From JTS-RE9 sp964649195 (GTDB taxonomy: Bacteria; Planctomycetota; Phycisphaerae; Phycisphaerales; Phycisphaeraceae): a stretch of DNA of 15,936 nt. Below the pieces are notes generated by a model. It saw only the letters and a program-made list of their open reading frames with translations, was not told the DNA's origin and did no database searches. How positions within the stretch are numbered: position 1 is the stretch's first letter; each line of letters begins with the position of its first letter. Of this stretch, positions 1 to 6,688 are shown one piece after another. A program made the position numbers and the translations under genes. The DNA is taken from NCBI GenBank assembly GCA_964649195.1, contig CAZYPK010000128.1:1-15936 (forward strand), given 5' to 3'.

Positions 1-125
1 GGTGTCGGGATTCGGGTGTCGGATGTCGGGTGTCGGGTGTCGAGAAGGCGGAAAACGACGACACGGATGCGCTTGCCCGAAATCCGAAATCCGAAATCCG
101 AAATCCGAAATCCGATACCCGAAAC
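1..125. repeat. Heptamer inverted-repeat element E1, inside leuS
   Basis: The left arm has six consecutive 7-mers from base 2 to 43, mostly GTGTCGG with variants GATTCGG and ATGTCGG. The right arm has seven consecutive 7-mers from base 77 to 125: CCGAAAT five times, then CCGATAC and CCGAAAC. The reverse complement of CCGAAAT is ATTTCGG, so the two arms share a TCGG core and can pair imperfectly around a 33-nt loop (44-76). The left arm may extend beyond the window. Three heptamers equal 21 nt, so translation gives a 7-residue period. All three forward frames are open through the array. Confidence 0.85.
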
Positions 126-1085
126 CCGGACTTCCACGCCGGCGGCATCGACATGTACGTCGGCGGCGCCGAACATGCCGTGCTTCACCTGCTCTACTCG
201 CGCTTCTGGCACAAGGCGCTTTACGACCTGGGCCATGTCTCCACGCCCGAACCTTTCGGTCGTCTCTTCAATCAGGGCTACATCCAGGCCTACGCCTACA
301 CCGACTCGCGCGGCTTGTACGTCGCCGCCGAGGAGGTCGAGGAAAAGGATGGCGGACATTTTTACAAGGGCGAGCCTGTCAGCCGTCACTTCGGCAAGAT
401 GGGCAAGAGCCTCAAGAACGCGGTGACGCCTGATGAAGTCTGCGATCAATACGGCTGCGACACCATGCGACTGTACGAAATGTACCTCGGCCCGCTCGAT
501 CAATCCAAGCTCTGGAACACCCGCGACATCATCGGGGTGCATCGCTTCCTCCAGCGCGTCTGGCGAAACTTCATCAACGAGGAAACCGGCACGCTGCTGG
601 TCGCCGATGAACCGGCCGATGAATCGCTGCGAAGGCTGATGCACAGGACCATCAAACGTGTCACCGATGACATGGAGCGCATGAGCTACAACACCGCCAT
701 CGCGGCGATGATCGAGCTGAACAACGAACTGGTCGGCCGCAAGTCGCTGCCGCGCGAGATCGCCGAGCCGATGGCGCTGCTGCTGGGTCCGCTGGCGCCG
801 CACATGGCGGAGGAACTGTGGCAGCGCCTGGGCCACGCGGAGCCGCTCAGTTACATGCAGTGGCCTTCGTTCGACCCGGCGATGCTGGTGGAATCGACCA
901 TCGAGTACGCCTTGCAGGTCAACGGCAAGGTGCGCGGCCGCATCACCCTCGCCGCCGACGCGGATGACCAAACCATCGAAAGCGCAGCATTGGCGGAGGA
1001 GTCAGTCAAAACGCAGATCGAAGGCAAGACGGTGAAGAAGGTGATCGTGGTGAGGAAGAAGCTGGTGAATGTCGTGGTGCAATAG
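3..1085 (+). CDS. leuS: Leucyl-tRNA synthetase, C-terminal part (5' end outside window)
   Basis: LeuRS charges tRNA-Leu with leucine in the cytoplasm. The readable part begins, after a repeat-coded segment, with the catalytic-domain block containing MYVGGAEHAVLHLLYSRFWH. It continues through the ATP-binding signature KMGKS (bases 396-410), the following NAVTPDE...YGCDTMRLYEMY block, the helical anticodon-binding domain, and a C-terminal domain with LQVNGKVRGRI ending at a TAG stop. KMGKS in place of KMSKS is seen in actinobacterial-type LeuRS, so it is not a defect. The frame has no stop from base 3 on, so the gene very probably enters from the left; a GTG at base 30 is not needed as a start. 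Odd: bases 1-125 are a heptamer repeat read as protein (NPKSEIR, NPKSDTR) immediately before the HAGGIDMYVGG segment, where LeuRS normally has a W-x-PVD-x-YVGG stretch. Identity is certain; whether the enzyme is functional depends on the unseen 5' part. Confidence 0.93.
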   Translation, partial: CRDSGVGCRVSGVEKAENDDTDALARNPKSEIRNPKSDTRNPDFHAGGIDMYVGGAEHAVLHLLYSRFWHKALYDLGHVSTPEPFGRLFNQGYIQAYAYTDSRGLYVAAEEVEEKDGGHFYKGEPVSRHFGKMGKSLKNAVTPDEVCDQYGCDTMRLYEMYLGPLDQSKLWNTRDIIGVHRFLQRVWRNFINEETGTLLVADEPADESLRRLMHRTIKRVTDDMERMSYNTAIAAMIELNNELVGRKSLPREIAEPMALLLGPLAPHMAEELWQRLGHAEPLSYMQWPSFDPAMLVESTIEYALQVNGKVRGRITLAADADDQTIESAALAEESVKTQIEGKTVKKVIVVRKKLVNVVVQ

Positions 1086-1127
1086 CGCTCAGGGCCGCTT
1101 AATTCTCGGCACTCACTCTGCCGAAAG

Positions 1128-1272
1128 TTCCAAATGACAAAATTCAAACTCCAAACAAGCTCCAAGAACAAAAAACGCAATCAAACAGAATTCGGATTCG
1201 GATTGGTTCAGTCCGGTTCGGCTCGCTTTCGAGTTTGTTTGAGATTTGGAGTTTGTGATTTGGAGCTTTTGC
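1128..1272. repeat. Heptamer inverted-repeat element E2
   Basis: This element fills the gap after leuS. Left-arm heptamers run from 1128: TTCCAAA, TGACAAA, ATTCAAA, CTCCAAA, then CAAGCTC (ending 1162). The right arm, read as its reverse complement from 1265 back to 1231, gives CTCCAAA, TCACAAA, CTCCAAA, TCTCAAA, CAAACTC. The arms align unit for unit in the same register. The 68-nt loop (1163-1230) includes an ATTCGG duplication near 1190-1202. A separate small stem, TCGGCA/TGCCGA (1106-1111 with 1119-1124), sits between the leuS stop and the element; it lacks a T-run. Confidence 0.8.
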
Positions 1273-1349
1273 TTCCGGTGGTGGGACGGAGAATTAAACG
1301 GCCCTGCAGTAGCGCTCCTCGATAGTGTGAGCCGGTGAACGATGCAACG

Positions 1350-1355
1350 TATAAT
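1350..1355 (+). promoter_or_regulatory. -10 box (TATAAT) of a leaderless-type promoter
   Basis: A perfect TATAAT lies exactly 6 nt before the ATG at 1362. Transcription normally starts about 7 nt after the -10 box, so the mRNA would begin at or next to the start codon. There is no Shine-Dalgarno sequence between the box and the ATG. No good -35 match is visible at 16-18 bp spacing. Confidence 0.55.
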
Positions 1356-1361
1356 GCAGAC

Positions 1362-1721
1362 ATGCGTAACCTTCGTTTCATCATGCTGATCACCCTGCTG
1401 TCGCTGCCCGCCATCGGCTGCTACGAGCGCGTCGTCAGCGAACGCCCCTTCGCCGGCATGTCCTCCACCCGCAGCGACCTGCCCACCGCCCACGACTACT
1501 CCCAGGCCCAGGCGGACTTCATCAGGCAGCACCAGGACCGCAACAAAAAACCCTTCGACCCCATCGGCGACTGGATCATCAAACCCCTCGGCAGCATCGG
1601 CGAAGCCTTCAGTGGCGGCGATGATGATGACCACGCCGGCGGCCAGCCCACCGTCAGGCCGCCCGCGCGGCCCGCCACCAGTGCAGGCGATGCCCCCGCC
1701 CCACCGCCCCCCGCCCCCTGA
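1362..1721 (+). CDS. Small putative lipoprotein with proline-rich C-terminus
   Basis: The 119-residue product starts with a basic residue cluster and a hydrophobic stretch ending in the lipobox-like LPAIGC; Cys20 would be the lipidated residue. The middle is polar (SQAQADFIRQHQDRNKKPFDP), followed by a short amphipathic WIIKPLGSIGEAF segment, an Asp run (GGDDDDH) and an Ala/Pro-rich tail. I do not recognise a family; the pattern suits an envelope-anchored protein of planctomycete type. I chose the ATG at 1362 over a GTG at 1335 because the signal peptide then begins at residue 1 and a TATAAT is ideally placed for a leaderless transcript. It stands alone between the E2 repeat and moaE, 23 bp before the latter. 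Confidence 0.7.
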   Translation: MRNLRFIMLITLLSLPAIGCYERVVSERPFAGMSSTRSDLPTAHDYSQAQADFIRQHQDRNKKPFDPIGDWIIKPLGSIGEAFSGGDDDDHAGGQPTVRPPARPATSAGDAPAPPPPAP

Positions 1722-1744
1722 ACTTTCCACCTTCACTCAACCGC

Positions 1745-2200
1745 ATGACTTTGCCGATGGCAACGCTGCTCACCTCCATCCGCCAGGGGCCCGTCCCCGT
1801 TGTCGCCATCGATGCGCCAACAGCCTGCGGCGCCGAGTGCGTGTTCATCGGCAAGACCCGCGGCGAAACCCATCCCGATCACGGCGATCTGCTCCGGCTC
1901 GAATACGACATGTACGAACCGATGGCCGCCAGGCTGCTCCGCGACATGGCCCGTGATGCCGCCGCGCGATGGAACTGCGGCGCGGTGCGCATCGTTCACG
2001 CCAAAGGCCCGGTGGGACTCGGCGAAGCGAGCGTGGTGATCCAGGCGCTTACGCCCCACCGTGCCGATGCCTTCGATGCCTGTCGCCATCTGATCGATCG
2101 CCTGAAACAGGAACTGCCCGTGTGGAAACGGGAGATATGGCAGCGAGGGGAAACATTCGTGGAAGGATGGTGCGTGGGGGTAAAATCAGAAACACATTAG
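1745..2200 (+). CDS. moaE: Molybdopterin synthase catalytic subunit MoaE
   Basis: MoaE is the large subunit of molybdopterin synthase, which inserts two sulfurs (carried on MoaD thiocarboxylate) into precursor Z (cPMP) during molybdenum cofactor synthesis. The 151-residue length fits the family. Visible hallmarks are ECVFIGKTRGET (residues 31-42), YDMYEPMA (54-61), GLGEASVV (91-98), the HR pair in LTPHRADAFDAC (His105, Arg106), and the lysines of LKQELPVWKREIW (Lys121 and Lys128), which correspond to the catalytic lysines of the E. coli enzyme. The usual His-Arg around residue 85 reads His-Ala here. No moaD or other moa gene is in the window. A second ATG at 1757 is possible; neither start has a clear ribosome-binding site. 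Confidence 0.9.
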   Translation: MTLPMATLLTSIRQGPVPVVAIDAPTACGAECVFIGKTRGETHPDHGDLLRLEYDMYEPMAARLLRDMARDAAARWNCGAVRIVHAKGPVGLGEASVVIQALTPHRADAFDACRHLIDRLKQELPVWKREIWQRGETFVEGWCVGVKSETH

Positions 2201-2268
2201 TGAAAACACATAAAGCAAGTAACGAAATTAAACTTCTCATTTCACGCCTTGCTTCATGTGCTTCGCAC
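2200..2268. repeat. Inverted repeat between convergent moaE and Rieske genes
   Basis: The left arm 2200-2228 and right arm 2239-2268 pair imperfectly around a 10-nt loop. The best stretch is CACATAAAGCAAG (2207-2219) against CTTGCTTCATGTG (2248-2260), 12 of 13 pairs, plus GAAAT/ATTTC near the loop. It could end both transcripts, although there is no T-run. The right arm contributes the last codons (VRST, stop) of the Rieske gene, so the repeat overlaps coding sequence. A 7-bp unit is not clear here, unlike in E1-E4. Confidence 0.65.
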
Positions 2269-2583
2269 CCACACCCTCCCCCCGCTCACCTTCACCTCAT
2301 ACGTTTTCACCCGGTACGACTCCGCATCCGGGCAGATGCCGGTCTTCACATCGAACGGCCACGCATGCCACGGGCAGAGCACGCACCCATCCACCACCGC
2401 CCCCGCCGACAGGCTGCCCCCGGCATGGGGGCAGTGATCATCCGTCACGCGAATCTCCTCCGCGATGCGGAACACCGCATAGGCATGGTTTTCATGTTCG
2501 ACATAATGTCCGCCCTCGGCAGGCGGATCATCCGCCGCGCACAGGTCGATCCATTCGCCATCGTGATGAACATCCTCTGACAT
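2254..2583 (-). CDS. Rieske [2Fe-2S] ferredoxin
   Basis: This 109-residue protein carries a complete Rieske cluster-binding motif: CPHAGGSL with Cys51 and His53, then CPWHAW with Cys70 and His73. The cluster would be bound by two Cys and two His. The size and the CPWHAWPFD box match small soluble Rieske proteins, such as the NirD-like and dioxygenase-ferredoxin groups, that carry electrons to an oxygenase or reductase; the partner is not identifiable here. There is no signal peptide or membrane helix, so it is cytoplasmic. I chose the ATG at 2583 because AGGA lies 8-9 nt upstream; a longer frame begins at 2661 but lacks Rieske-like sequence. It follows the TIM-barrel gene by 87 bp and may share its transcript. 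Confidence 0.88.
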   Translation of the reverse strand: MSEDVHHDGEWIDLCAADDPPAEGGHYVEHENHAYAVFRIAEEIRVTDDHCPHAGGSLSAGAVVDGCVLCPWHAWPFDVKTGICPDAESYRVKTYEVKVSGGRVWVRST

Positions 2584-2611
2584 CGAATCGTTTTCCTGTT
2601 TTGAAAGCGCG

Positions 2612-2636
2612 GCGGACGCGCGGCGAGGACGCCGCG
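2612..2636. repeat. GC-rich hairpin, copy 1 of a 25-nt dispersed repeat
   Basis: The 7-bp stem CGCGGCG (2619-2625) pairs with CGCCGCG (2630-2636) around an AGGA loop. A 25-nt copy with three differences lies at 7376-7400, and two of the differences are a compensatory G-C to A-T change in the stem. This copy lies in the gap between the TIM-barrel stop and the Rieske start. Confidence 0.7.
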
Positions 2637-2670
2637 GCTGTGAAAGAAAGGAGGAACACATGATGACGCC

Positions 2671-3627
2671 TCACCCCGCCTTGAACGCCTCGCGCAGCAT
2701 CGCCAGGCTCTTGGGCACGGCTGTTCGTGGATCTTCCTTGCCTTCGAATTCGAGCGAGATGTAGCCGCGATAGTTCACCTTGCGCAGGATGGCCGCGACC
2801 TTGTTGTAATCGAGATCGAGCGTGTACCACACGCCGCCGCCGTGGTACGTCTTGGCCTGCACGAAGACCGCCTTGGGCGCGATCATCTCCAGCTTCGGGT
2901 AAGGCTCCTCCAGAAAATTGCCCGTGTCCATCGTCACCGCCAGCCAGGGCGACTTGATCGCATCGACGATCCTGTTCACCCCCTCCGGCGTTCGGCCAAG
3001 GCCCCAGTGATTCTCCAGCCCCAGCACCACGCCGCACTTTTCCGCAACCGGCAGACACTTTTCAAAACTCTCGATCACCCACGGAAAACCGTCCTCCTCC
3101 TTGTACCCCTCCAGCGGCGGCTCGATGCCCCGGTTGGCCATCAGTTCATCAAAGCTCTTGGTCGTGCCCCACCGCCCGGTGTTCACGCGGATCGTGGGAA
3201 TGCCCAGCTTGTAGGCCAGTTCGATGCTGGCGATGGTCTTGTCGATGTTCGTCTTTCGCACCGCCGCATCGGGCGAAACAAAGCCCTGATGCGTGGACAT
3301 GCCGCACAGGCTCATGCCGTGCGTGAGCGCCTTGCGCTTGAGCTGCCGCAGATAGGCATCCTCCTTCGTGTGCATCTGCACCTCGAGCACCTCGACGGCA
3401 TCAAACCCCATCTCGCCGGCGAGATCGATGCACTTGTCAATCTCCAGCTTCGCCCCTTCGCGGAAACGCCAGAAGGAGTAGGTCGAAACGGCGATGGGAT
3501 TGCCGCGCCAGCCGCCGGCGGGTTTCTTCGCAACGACTTCCTTCGATTCCTCGGCGACCACCGGCGAAACAAACGAAGCGCCGGCGGCGAGGCCCAGCGA
3601 TGCCATGAATTGACGGCGATGTTGCAT
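2671..3627 (-). CDS. Tat-exported xylose-isomerase-like TIM-barrel protein
   Basis: The 318-residue product belongs to the sugar phosphate isomerase/epimerase (AP endonuclease 2-like) TIM-barrel superfamily. The N-terminus MQHRRQFMASLGLAAGASF is a twin-arginine signal, so it is probably exported folded, as is common for this family in planctomycetes. Probable metal ligands of the barrel are visible: Glu79 (VEVLEV), Glu205 and His207 (GLENHWG), Asp234 (MDTGNF), Lys259/His262 (QAKTYHGGG) and Glu293 (SLEFEGKEDP). Substrate is unknown; isomerisation, epimerisation or dehydration of a sugar or inositol is the family expectation. The ATG at 3627 has AGGGAG 7 nt upstream; the frame extends to 3678 but that would bury the signal peptide. 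A TATGAT about 28 nt upstream of the start (3655-3660, - strand) could be a -10 box, but no -35 fits. Confidence 0.85.
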   Translation of the reverse strand: MQHRRQFMASLGLAAGASFVSPVVAEESKEVVAKKPAGGWRGNPIAVSTYSFWRFREGAKLEIDKCIDLAGEMGFDAVEVLEVQMHTKEDAYLRQLKRKALTHGMSLCGMSTHQGFVSPDAAVRKTNIDKTIASIELAYKLGIPTIRVNTGRWGTTKSFDELMANRGIEPPLEGYKEEDGFPWVIESFEKCLPVAEKCGVVLGLENHWGLGRTPEGVNRIVDAIKSPWLAVTMDTGNFLEEPYPKLEMIAPKAVFVQAKTYHGGGVWYTLDLDYNKVAAILRKVNYRGYISLEFEGKEDPRTAVPKSLAMLREAFKAG

Positions 3628-4021
3628 GATGAAGCTCCCTTGGTGCGAAACGACATCATACCGCGACACCCCCGACAACGACCGCCGACTCCGAGGCGGA
3701 TGGCGCCGGCCCCTTTAGCCGTTCGCCTGCGTGACGAAGGAAACCGAAAAGCCCCATCGAACCACTCCCGGTGAAATGACCGGCCACGGCTTTCGCCGCC
3801 GCCGGCCGCGCCTTGCTCACTTATGCGATAAGTGACACCAACTCTACGGAAGGCCCGGTCGGACCCGGCTGACGAAACATCAGCCTGCTCCCTGCATTGG
3901 GGAGCCGCCAAGGCGTGAAGGCATGATGATCCATGAGGCGGGCCAGGTCAACGCGGTGGATGCCGCATCGCGCATCCGAGCCGCGCGGCTCGGACAATAC
4001 CGCCGCGACTGCGGGCTTGCT
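3628..4021. other. Gene-free, hairpin-rich region; possible structured RNA
   Basis: No convincing protein gene is present. From 3817 to 4014 short stems follow one another: TCACTTAT/ATAAGTGA (3817-3835), GGCTGA/TCAGCC (3867-3885), GCTCCC/GGGAGC (3887-3905), CGCC/GGCG (3906-3915), a perfect 20-nt palindrome at 3975-3994 (half TCCGAGCCGC) and CCGC/GCGG (4003-4014). I looked for the core motifs of SRP RNA, RNase P RNA, tmRNA and common riboswitches and did not find them. A - strand frame spans it but has no recognisable domain. It may be an uncharacterised RNA or a patchwork of repeats. Bases 3628-3816 show nothing beyond the leader of the TIM-barrel gene. Confidence 0.35.
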
Positions 4022-4210
4022 CCAAACCTGAGTTTCGGATAAGCCCCGCCCGGAAGGGCGCGGGCCAAGGGGCGATCGATTCACGGCCCGTTCACGAATC
4101 ACAACTTGATTTTCGGCCTGAATTCAACCTTGTAAACCTGGATACTTTGTTCATTGAACGCTCTTTGGCCCGCGCCCTTCCGGGCGGGGCTTATCCAAAA
4201 CTCAGGTTCC
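4022..4210. repeat. Long near-perfect inverted repeat (46-nt arms)
   Basis: The left arm 4022-4067 and right arm 4165-4210 are reverse complements apart from a few differences near the outer end. Shared blocks include CCTGAGTTT, GGATAAGCCCCGCCC and GGAAGGGCGCGGGCCAA. The loop is about 97 nt and contains no recognisable gene. The right arm ends just before the pnp terminator. Each arm also contains its own CCCGCCC-GGAA-GGGCG-type stem. Both the arms and their orientation suggest a dispersed repeat inserted as an inverted pair. Confidence 0.85.
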
Positions 4211-4242
4211 AAATGAAAAGCCGCCCCACGGAGGGGCGGCTT
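4211..4242 (-). terminator. Rho-independent terminator of pnp
   Basis: On the - strand, AAGCCGCCCC and GGGGCGGCTT form a perfect 10-bp stem (4218-4227 with 4233-4242) around a 5-nt loop. The stem is followed by TTTTCATTT. It lies 28 bp after the pnp stop. Confidence 0.85.
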
Positions 4243-4269
4243 GAATCGTCGAGGGGTTGTTGAACCTGC

Positions 4270-6462
4270 TTACCGGCGACCGCCACGGGGTCGGCCGCCG
4301 CCGCCGTCGCCGGCGGGCACTGCGCCTTCGGCCACGTCGCTGTTGCCTTCTTCCTTCATCGCCTGTTTGCGGCTGAGCTTCACGCGGCCCTGATCGTCGA
4401 TGAGGACGACCTTCACGCGGACCTCCTGGCCCATCTTCACGATGTCGGTGACCTTATCGACGAAGCCATCGCTCAGTTCGCTGATGTGGCACAGGCCGTC
4501 CTGGCCGGGGATGACTTCGATGAACGCGCCGAAGTCCTTGATGGAGGTGACGACGCCGGAGTAAATCTGGCCGACCTTGACTTCGGAGCAGAGCTTCTCG
4601 ATTTCCTCGAGCGCCTTCTCGGCCTTGCCTTCGCCCACGCCGGAGACGAAGACGGTGCCGTCTTCCTCGATTTCGATCTTGGCGCCGGAGTATTCCTCGA
4701 GGGCGCGGATGGTTTTTCCGCCGGGTCCGATGAGCTTGCCGATTTTTTCGGGGTTGATGTGGGTGACGAGCATTCGCGGGGCGTACCTGCTCAACTCGGG
4801 GCGATGGGTGGAGATGCAGGCTTCGACTTTTTCGATGAGGGTGATGCGGGTCTTGCGGGCGAGTTCGAAGGTCTTTTCGATCTGAGCCGGGAGCAGGCCG
4901 CGGGCCTTGAGGTCGAGTTGGATGGCGGTGATGCCTTCGCGTGTGCCGCAGACTTTGAAGTCCATGTCGCCGAAGTGATCCTCCTCGCCCTGGATATCGA
5001 CGAGATAGACTTCCTGGCCTTGCTCGGCGACGAGGCCGATGGAGATGCCCGCGACGGGCGCCTTCAGCGGCACGCCGGCATCGAGCAGAGCGAGCGTTCC
5101 ACCGGTGGCCGAGGCCATGGATGAGGAGCCGTTGGACTCGAGGATGTCGGAGACGAGACGGATGGTGTAGGGGAACTGATCGACGGAAGGCATGACAGGC
5201 ATGAGAGCGCGCTGGGCGAGCATGCCGTGGCCGATTTCGCGGCGGCCGGGGCCGGTGATGCGTTTGACTTCGTTGACGGAGAACGGCGGGAAGTTGTAGT
5301 GCAGATAAAACTTCTCGGAATATTCCTCGCCCAGGCCGTCGATGATCTGTTCATCCTTGCCGGTGCCCAGCACGGTGGTGAGCAGGGCCTGCGTCTCGCC
5401 GCGGGAGAACAGGGCCGAGCCGTGCACGCGAGGGAGCACGGCGACTTCGCAGGTGATCTGGCGAAGGTCTTCCGCCTTGCGACCATCGCTGCGGCGACCC
5501 TTGAGAATCGCGGAGCGGACGGCATGTTCCTCCAGATCGCTGATGGCGGCCTTGGCCTGTTTGATGTTCTTCTGCCAGGCCTTGACCTGCATGAAGGTGG
5601 CATCCTGGCCCGGCTCGGGGAAGTGGGCGGCCAGGAATTCGCTCTTGGCCTTGCTGACGGCTTCCTTGCGATCGAGCTTGAGGCCTTCGCTGGCAACGGC
5701 GGCGGCGAGCGAATCGGCGAGCTTGCTCTTGACGAGATCGACAATCTCCTGCGAAGGCACATCGAGCGTCGGCGTCACCTTGGCGCGGCCGGCCCTGGAG
5801 GTGAGGTCTTCGATCATCGCCACGATCTGCTTGATGATGTCCCAGCCGGTCTCGCAGGCCTTGAGCATTTCCGCTTCGGGGATTTCCGAGGCGCCGACTT
5901 CGATCATGTTCAGGCCATCCTTGTGGCCGCACAGGAGCATGTCGAGATCGGAATACTCGGCCTGCGCCGCGGTGGGCATGACCACGATCTGGCCATCAAC
6001 GCGGCCGAGGCGGACGTTGCCGACGGGACCCTCGAAGGGAATCGAGCTGATCGCAAGCGCGGCCGAAGCGGCGATGCCGGCCAGCACATCGGGTTCATTC
6101 TGACCGTCGGCGGCGAGCACCCAGCACTGGATCTGCACTTCGTCGTAATAACCCTTGGGGAACAGCGGCCGCAGGGGGCGGTCGATGTTGCGCATGGTCA
6201 GGATTTCCTTCTGGTTCGGCGCCCCTTCGCGCTTGCGGAAGCCGCCGGGAAACTTGCCTGCGGCGCTGAGTTTTTCGCGGTAGTCAACGGTGAGGGGGAA
6301 GAAGTCGATGCCTTCGCGGGGCGGGCCGCTGATGGCGGTGCCCAGCACGACGGTTTCGCCGTACTGAACGACGACGGCGCCGTCGGCCTGCTTGGCGAAC
6401 TTGCCGGTCTCGATGGAAAGGGTGCGTCCTGCGATCTGCATTTCGACGCGGGTGACTGCCAT
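4270..6462 (-). CDS. pnp: Polyribonucleotide nucleotidyltransferase (PNPase)
   Basis: PNPase degrades RNA 3' to 5' by phosphorolysis and can also add tails; it is a trimer and often part of a degradosome. The 730 residues show the standard order: first RNase PH domain (FPGGFRKREGAPNQKE), helical linker, second RNase PH domain (FSRGETQALLTTVLG; EIGHGMLAQRAL), then KH (IGKLIGPGGKTIR, about 567-625) and S1 (about 631-702). Catalytic Asp495, Asp501 and Lys503 in EDHFGDMDFK match the spacing of E. coli D486, D492 and K494. The end is a short Gly/Arg tail (GGGGRPRGGRR). The ATG at 6462 has AGAGGA 7 nt upstream; the frame extends to 6567 without PNPase-like sequence. It lies downstream of rpsO as in E. 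coli, and its leader holds a 7-bp hairpin and the long heptamer hairpin E3. Confidence 0.97.
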   Translation of the reverse strand: MAVTRVEMQIAGRTLSIETGKFAKQADGAVVVQYGETVVLGTAISGPPREGIDFFPLTVDYREKLSAAGKFPGGFRKREGAPNQKEILTMRNIDRPLRPLFPKGYYDEVQIQCWVLAADGQNEPDVLAGIAASAALAISSIPFEGPVGNVRLGRVDGQIVVMPTAAQAEYSDLDMLLCGHKDGLNMIEVGASEIPEAEMLKACETGWDIIKQIVAMIEDLTSRAGRAKVTPTLDVPSQEIVDLVKSKLADSLAAAVASEGLKLDRKEAVSKAKSEFLAAHFPEPGQDATFMQVKAWQKNIKQAKAAISDLEEHAVRSAILKGRRSDGRKAEDLRQITCEVAVLPRVHGSALFSRGETQALLTTVLGTGKDEQIIDGLGEEYSEKFYLHYNFPPFSVNEVKRITGPGRREIGHGMLAQRALMPVMPSVDQFPYTIRLVSDILESNGSSSMASATGGTLALLDAGVPLKAPVAGISIGLVAEQGQEVYLVDIQGEEDHFGDMDFKVCGTREGITAIQLDLKARGLLPAQIEKTFELARKTRITLIEKVEACISTHRPELSRYAPRMLVTHINPEKIGKLIGPGGKTIRALEEYSGAKIEIEEDGTVFVSGVGEGKAEKALEEIEKLCSEVKVGQIYSGVVTSIKDFGAFIEVIPGQDGLCHISELSDGFVDKVTDIVKMGQEVRVKVVLIDDQGRVKLSRKQAMKEEGNSDVAEGAVPAGDGGGGRPRGGRR

Positions 6463-6504
6463 GATGTGATCCTCTGCGATGGGGGATTCCGGCGGGACTT
6501 GGAC

Positions 6505-6522
6505 CTTCCGCGCCTGCGGAAG
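6505..6522 (-). promoter_or_regulatory. Stem-loop in pnp leader
   Basis: The stem CTTCCGC/GCGGAAG is a perfect 7-bp pairing with a 4-nt loop, ending 42 nt upstream of the pnp ATG. E. coli pnp is autoregulated through an RNase III-cut hairpin in the same leader position. A similar role here is inference from position only. Confidence 0.45.
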
Positions 6523-6608
6523 AAAGGAAACAGACCGATGGGAATCCGAGTTGTGAAACGGCCTCAACTCTTGCAGAGGTCAGGGAGATTGGGGGAAGGA
6601 CCGATCAA

Positions 6609-6688
6609 GTTCCGAGTTTCGAGTTCCGAGTTGCCAGACAACGGAAAATTGCCTTGCAACTCGGAACTCGGAACTCGAAACTCGGAAC
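6609..6688. repeat. Heptamer inverted-repeat element E3
   Basis: The left arm reads GTTCCGA, GTTTCGA, GTTCCGA, GTTGC (6609-6634). The reverse complement of the right arm (6688 back to 6656) reads GTTCCGA, GTTTCGA, GTTCCGA, GTTCCGA, GTTGC. The arms are identical including the position of the variant unit, except that the right arm has one extra heptamer. The loop is 21 nt. Flanking GACCGAT (left) and ATCGGTC (right) continue the symmetry outwards. It would fold into a stem of at least 26 bp in the rpsO-pnp transcript. Confidence 0.92.

Noticed and set aside
1..125. CRISPR array at the left edge
   Set aside because: The units are contiguous 7-mers without spacers, and the two halves are inverted; this does not fit CRISPR.
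396..410. KMGKS instead of KMSKS in LeuRS as a loss of function
   Set aside because: This variant occurs in functional actinobacterial-type LeuRS, so it is not evidence of decay.
1106..1124. TCGGCA/TGCCGA stem after leuS as a terminator
   Set aside because: It has no T-run and only 6 bp; it cannot be called a terminator from sequence alone.
2647..2763. AAAGGAGG followed by ATG at 2660 on the + strand
   Set aside because: The signal is strong, but the frame is only about 34 codons and antisense to the end of the TIM-barrel gene. It is probably chance.
3850..4014. SRP RNA, RNase P RNA, tmRNA or a known riboswitch in the stem-rich gap
   Set aside because: I looked for the SRP domain IV core, the RNase P GAGGAAAGUCC block, the tmRNA ends and common riboswitch cores, and none is present on either strand.
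3821..4102. 93-codon open frame on the - strand in the gap before the TIM-barrel gene
   Set aside because: It is read through repeat arms and stems, has no Shine-Dalgarno sequence and no recognisable domain; the DNA is better explained as hairpin-rich non-coding sequence.
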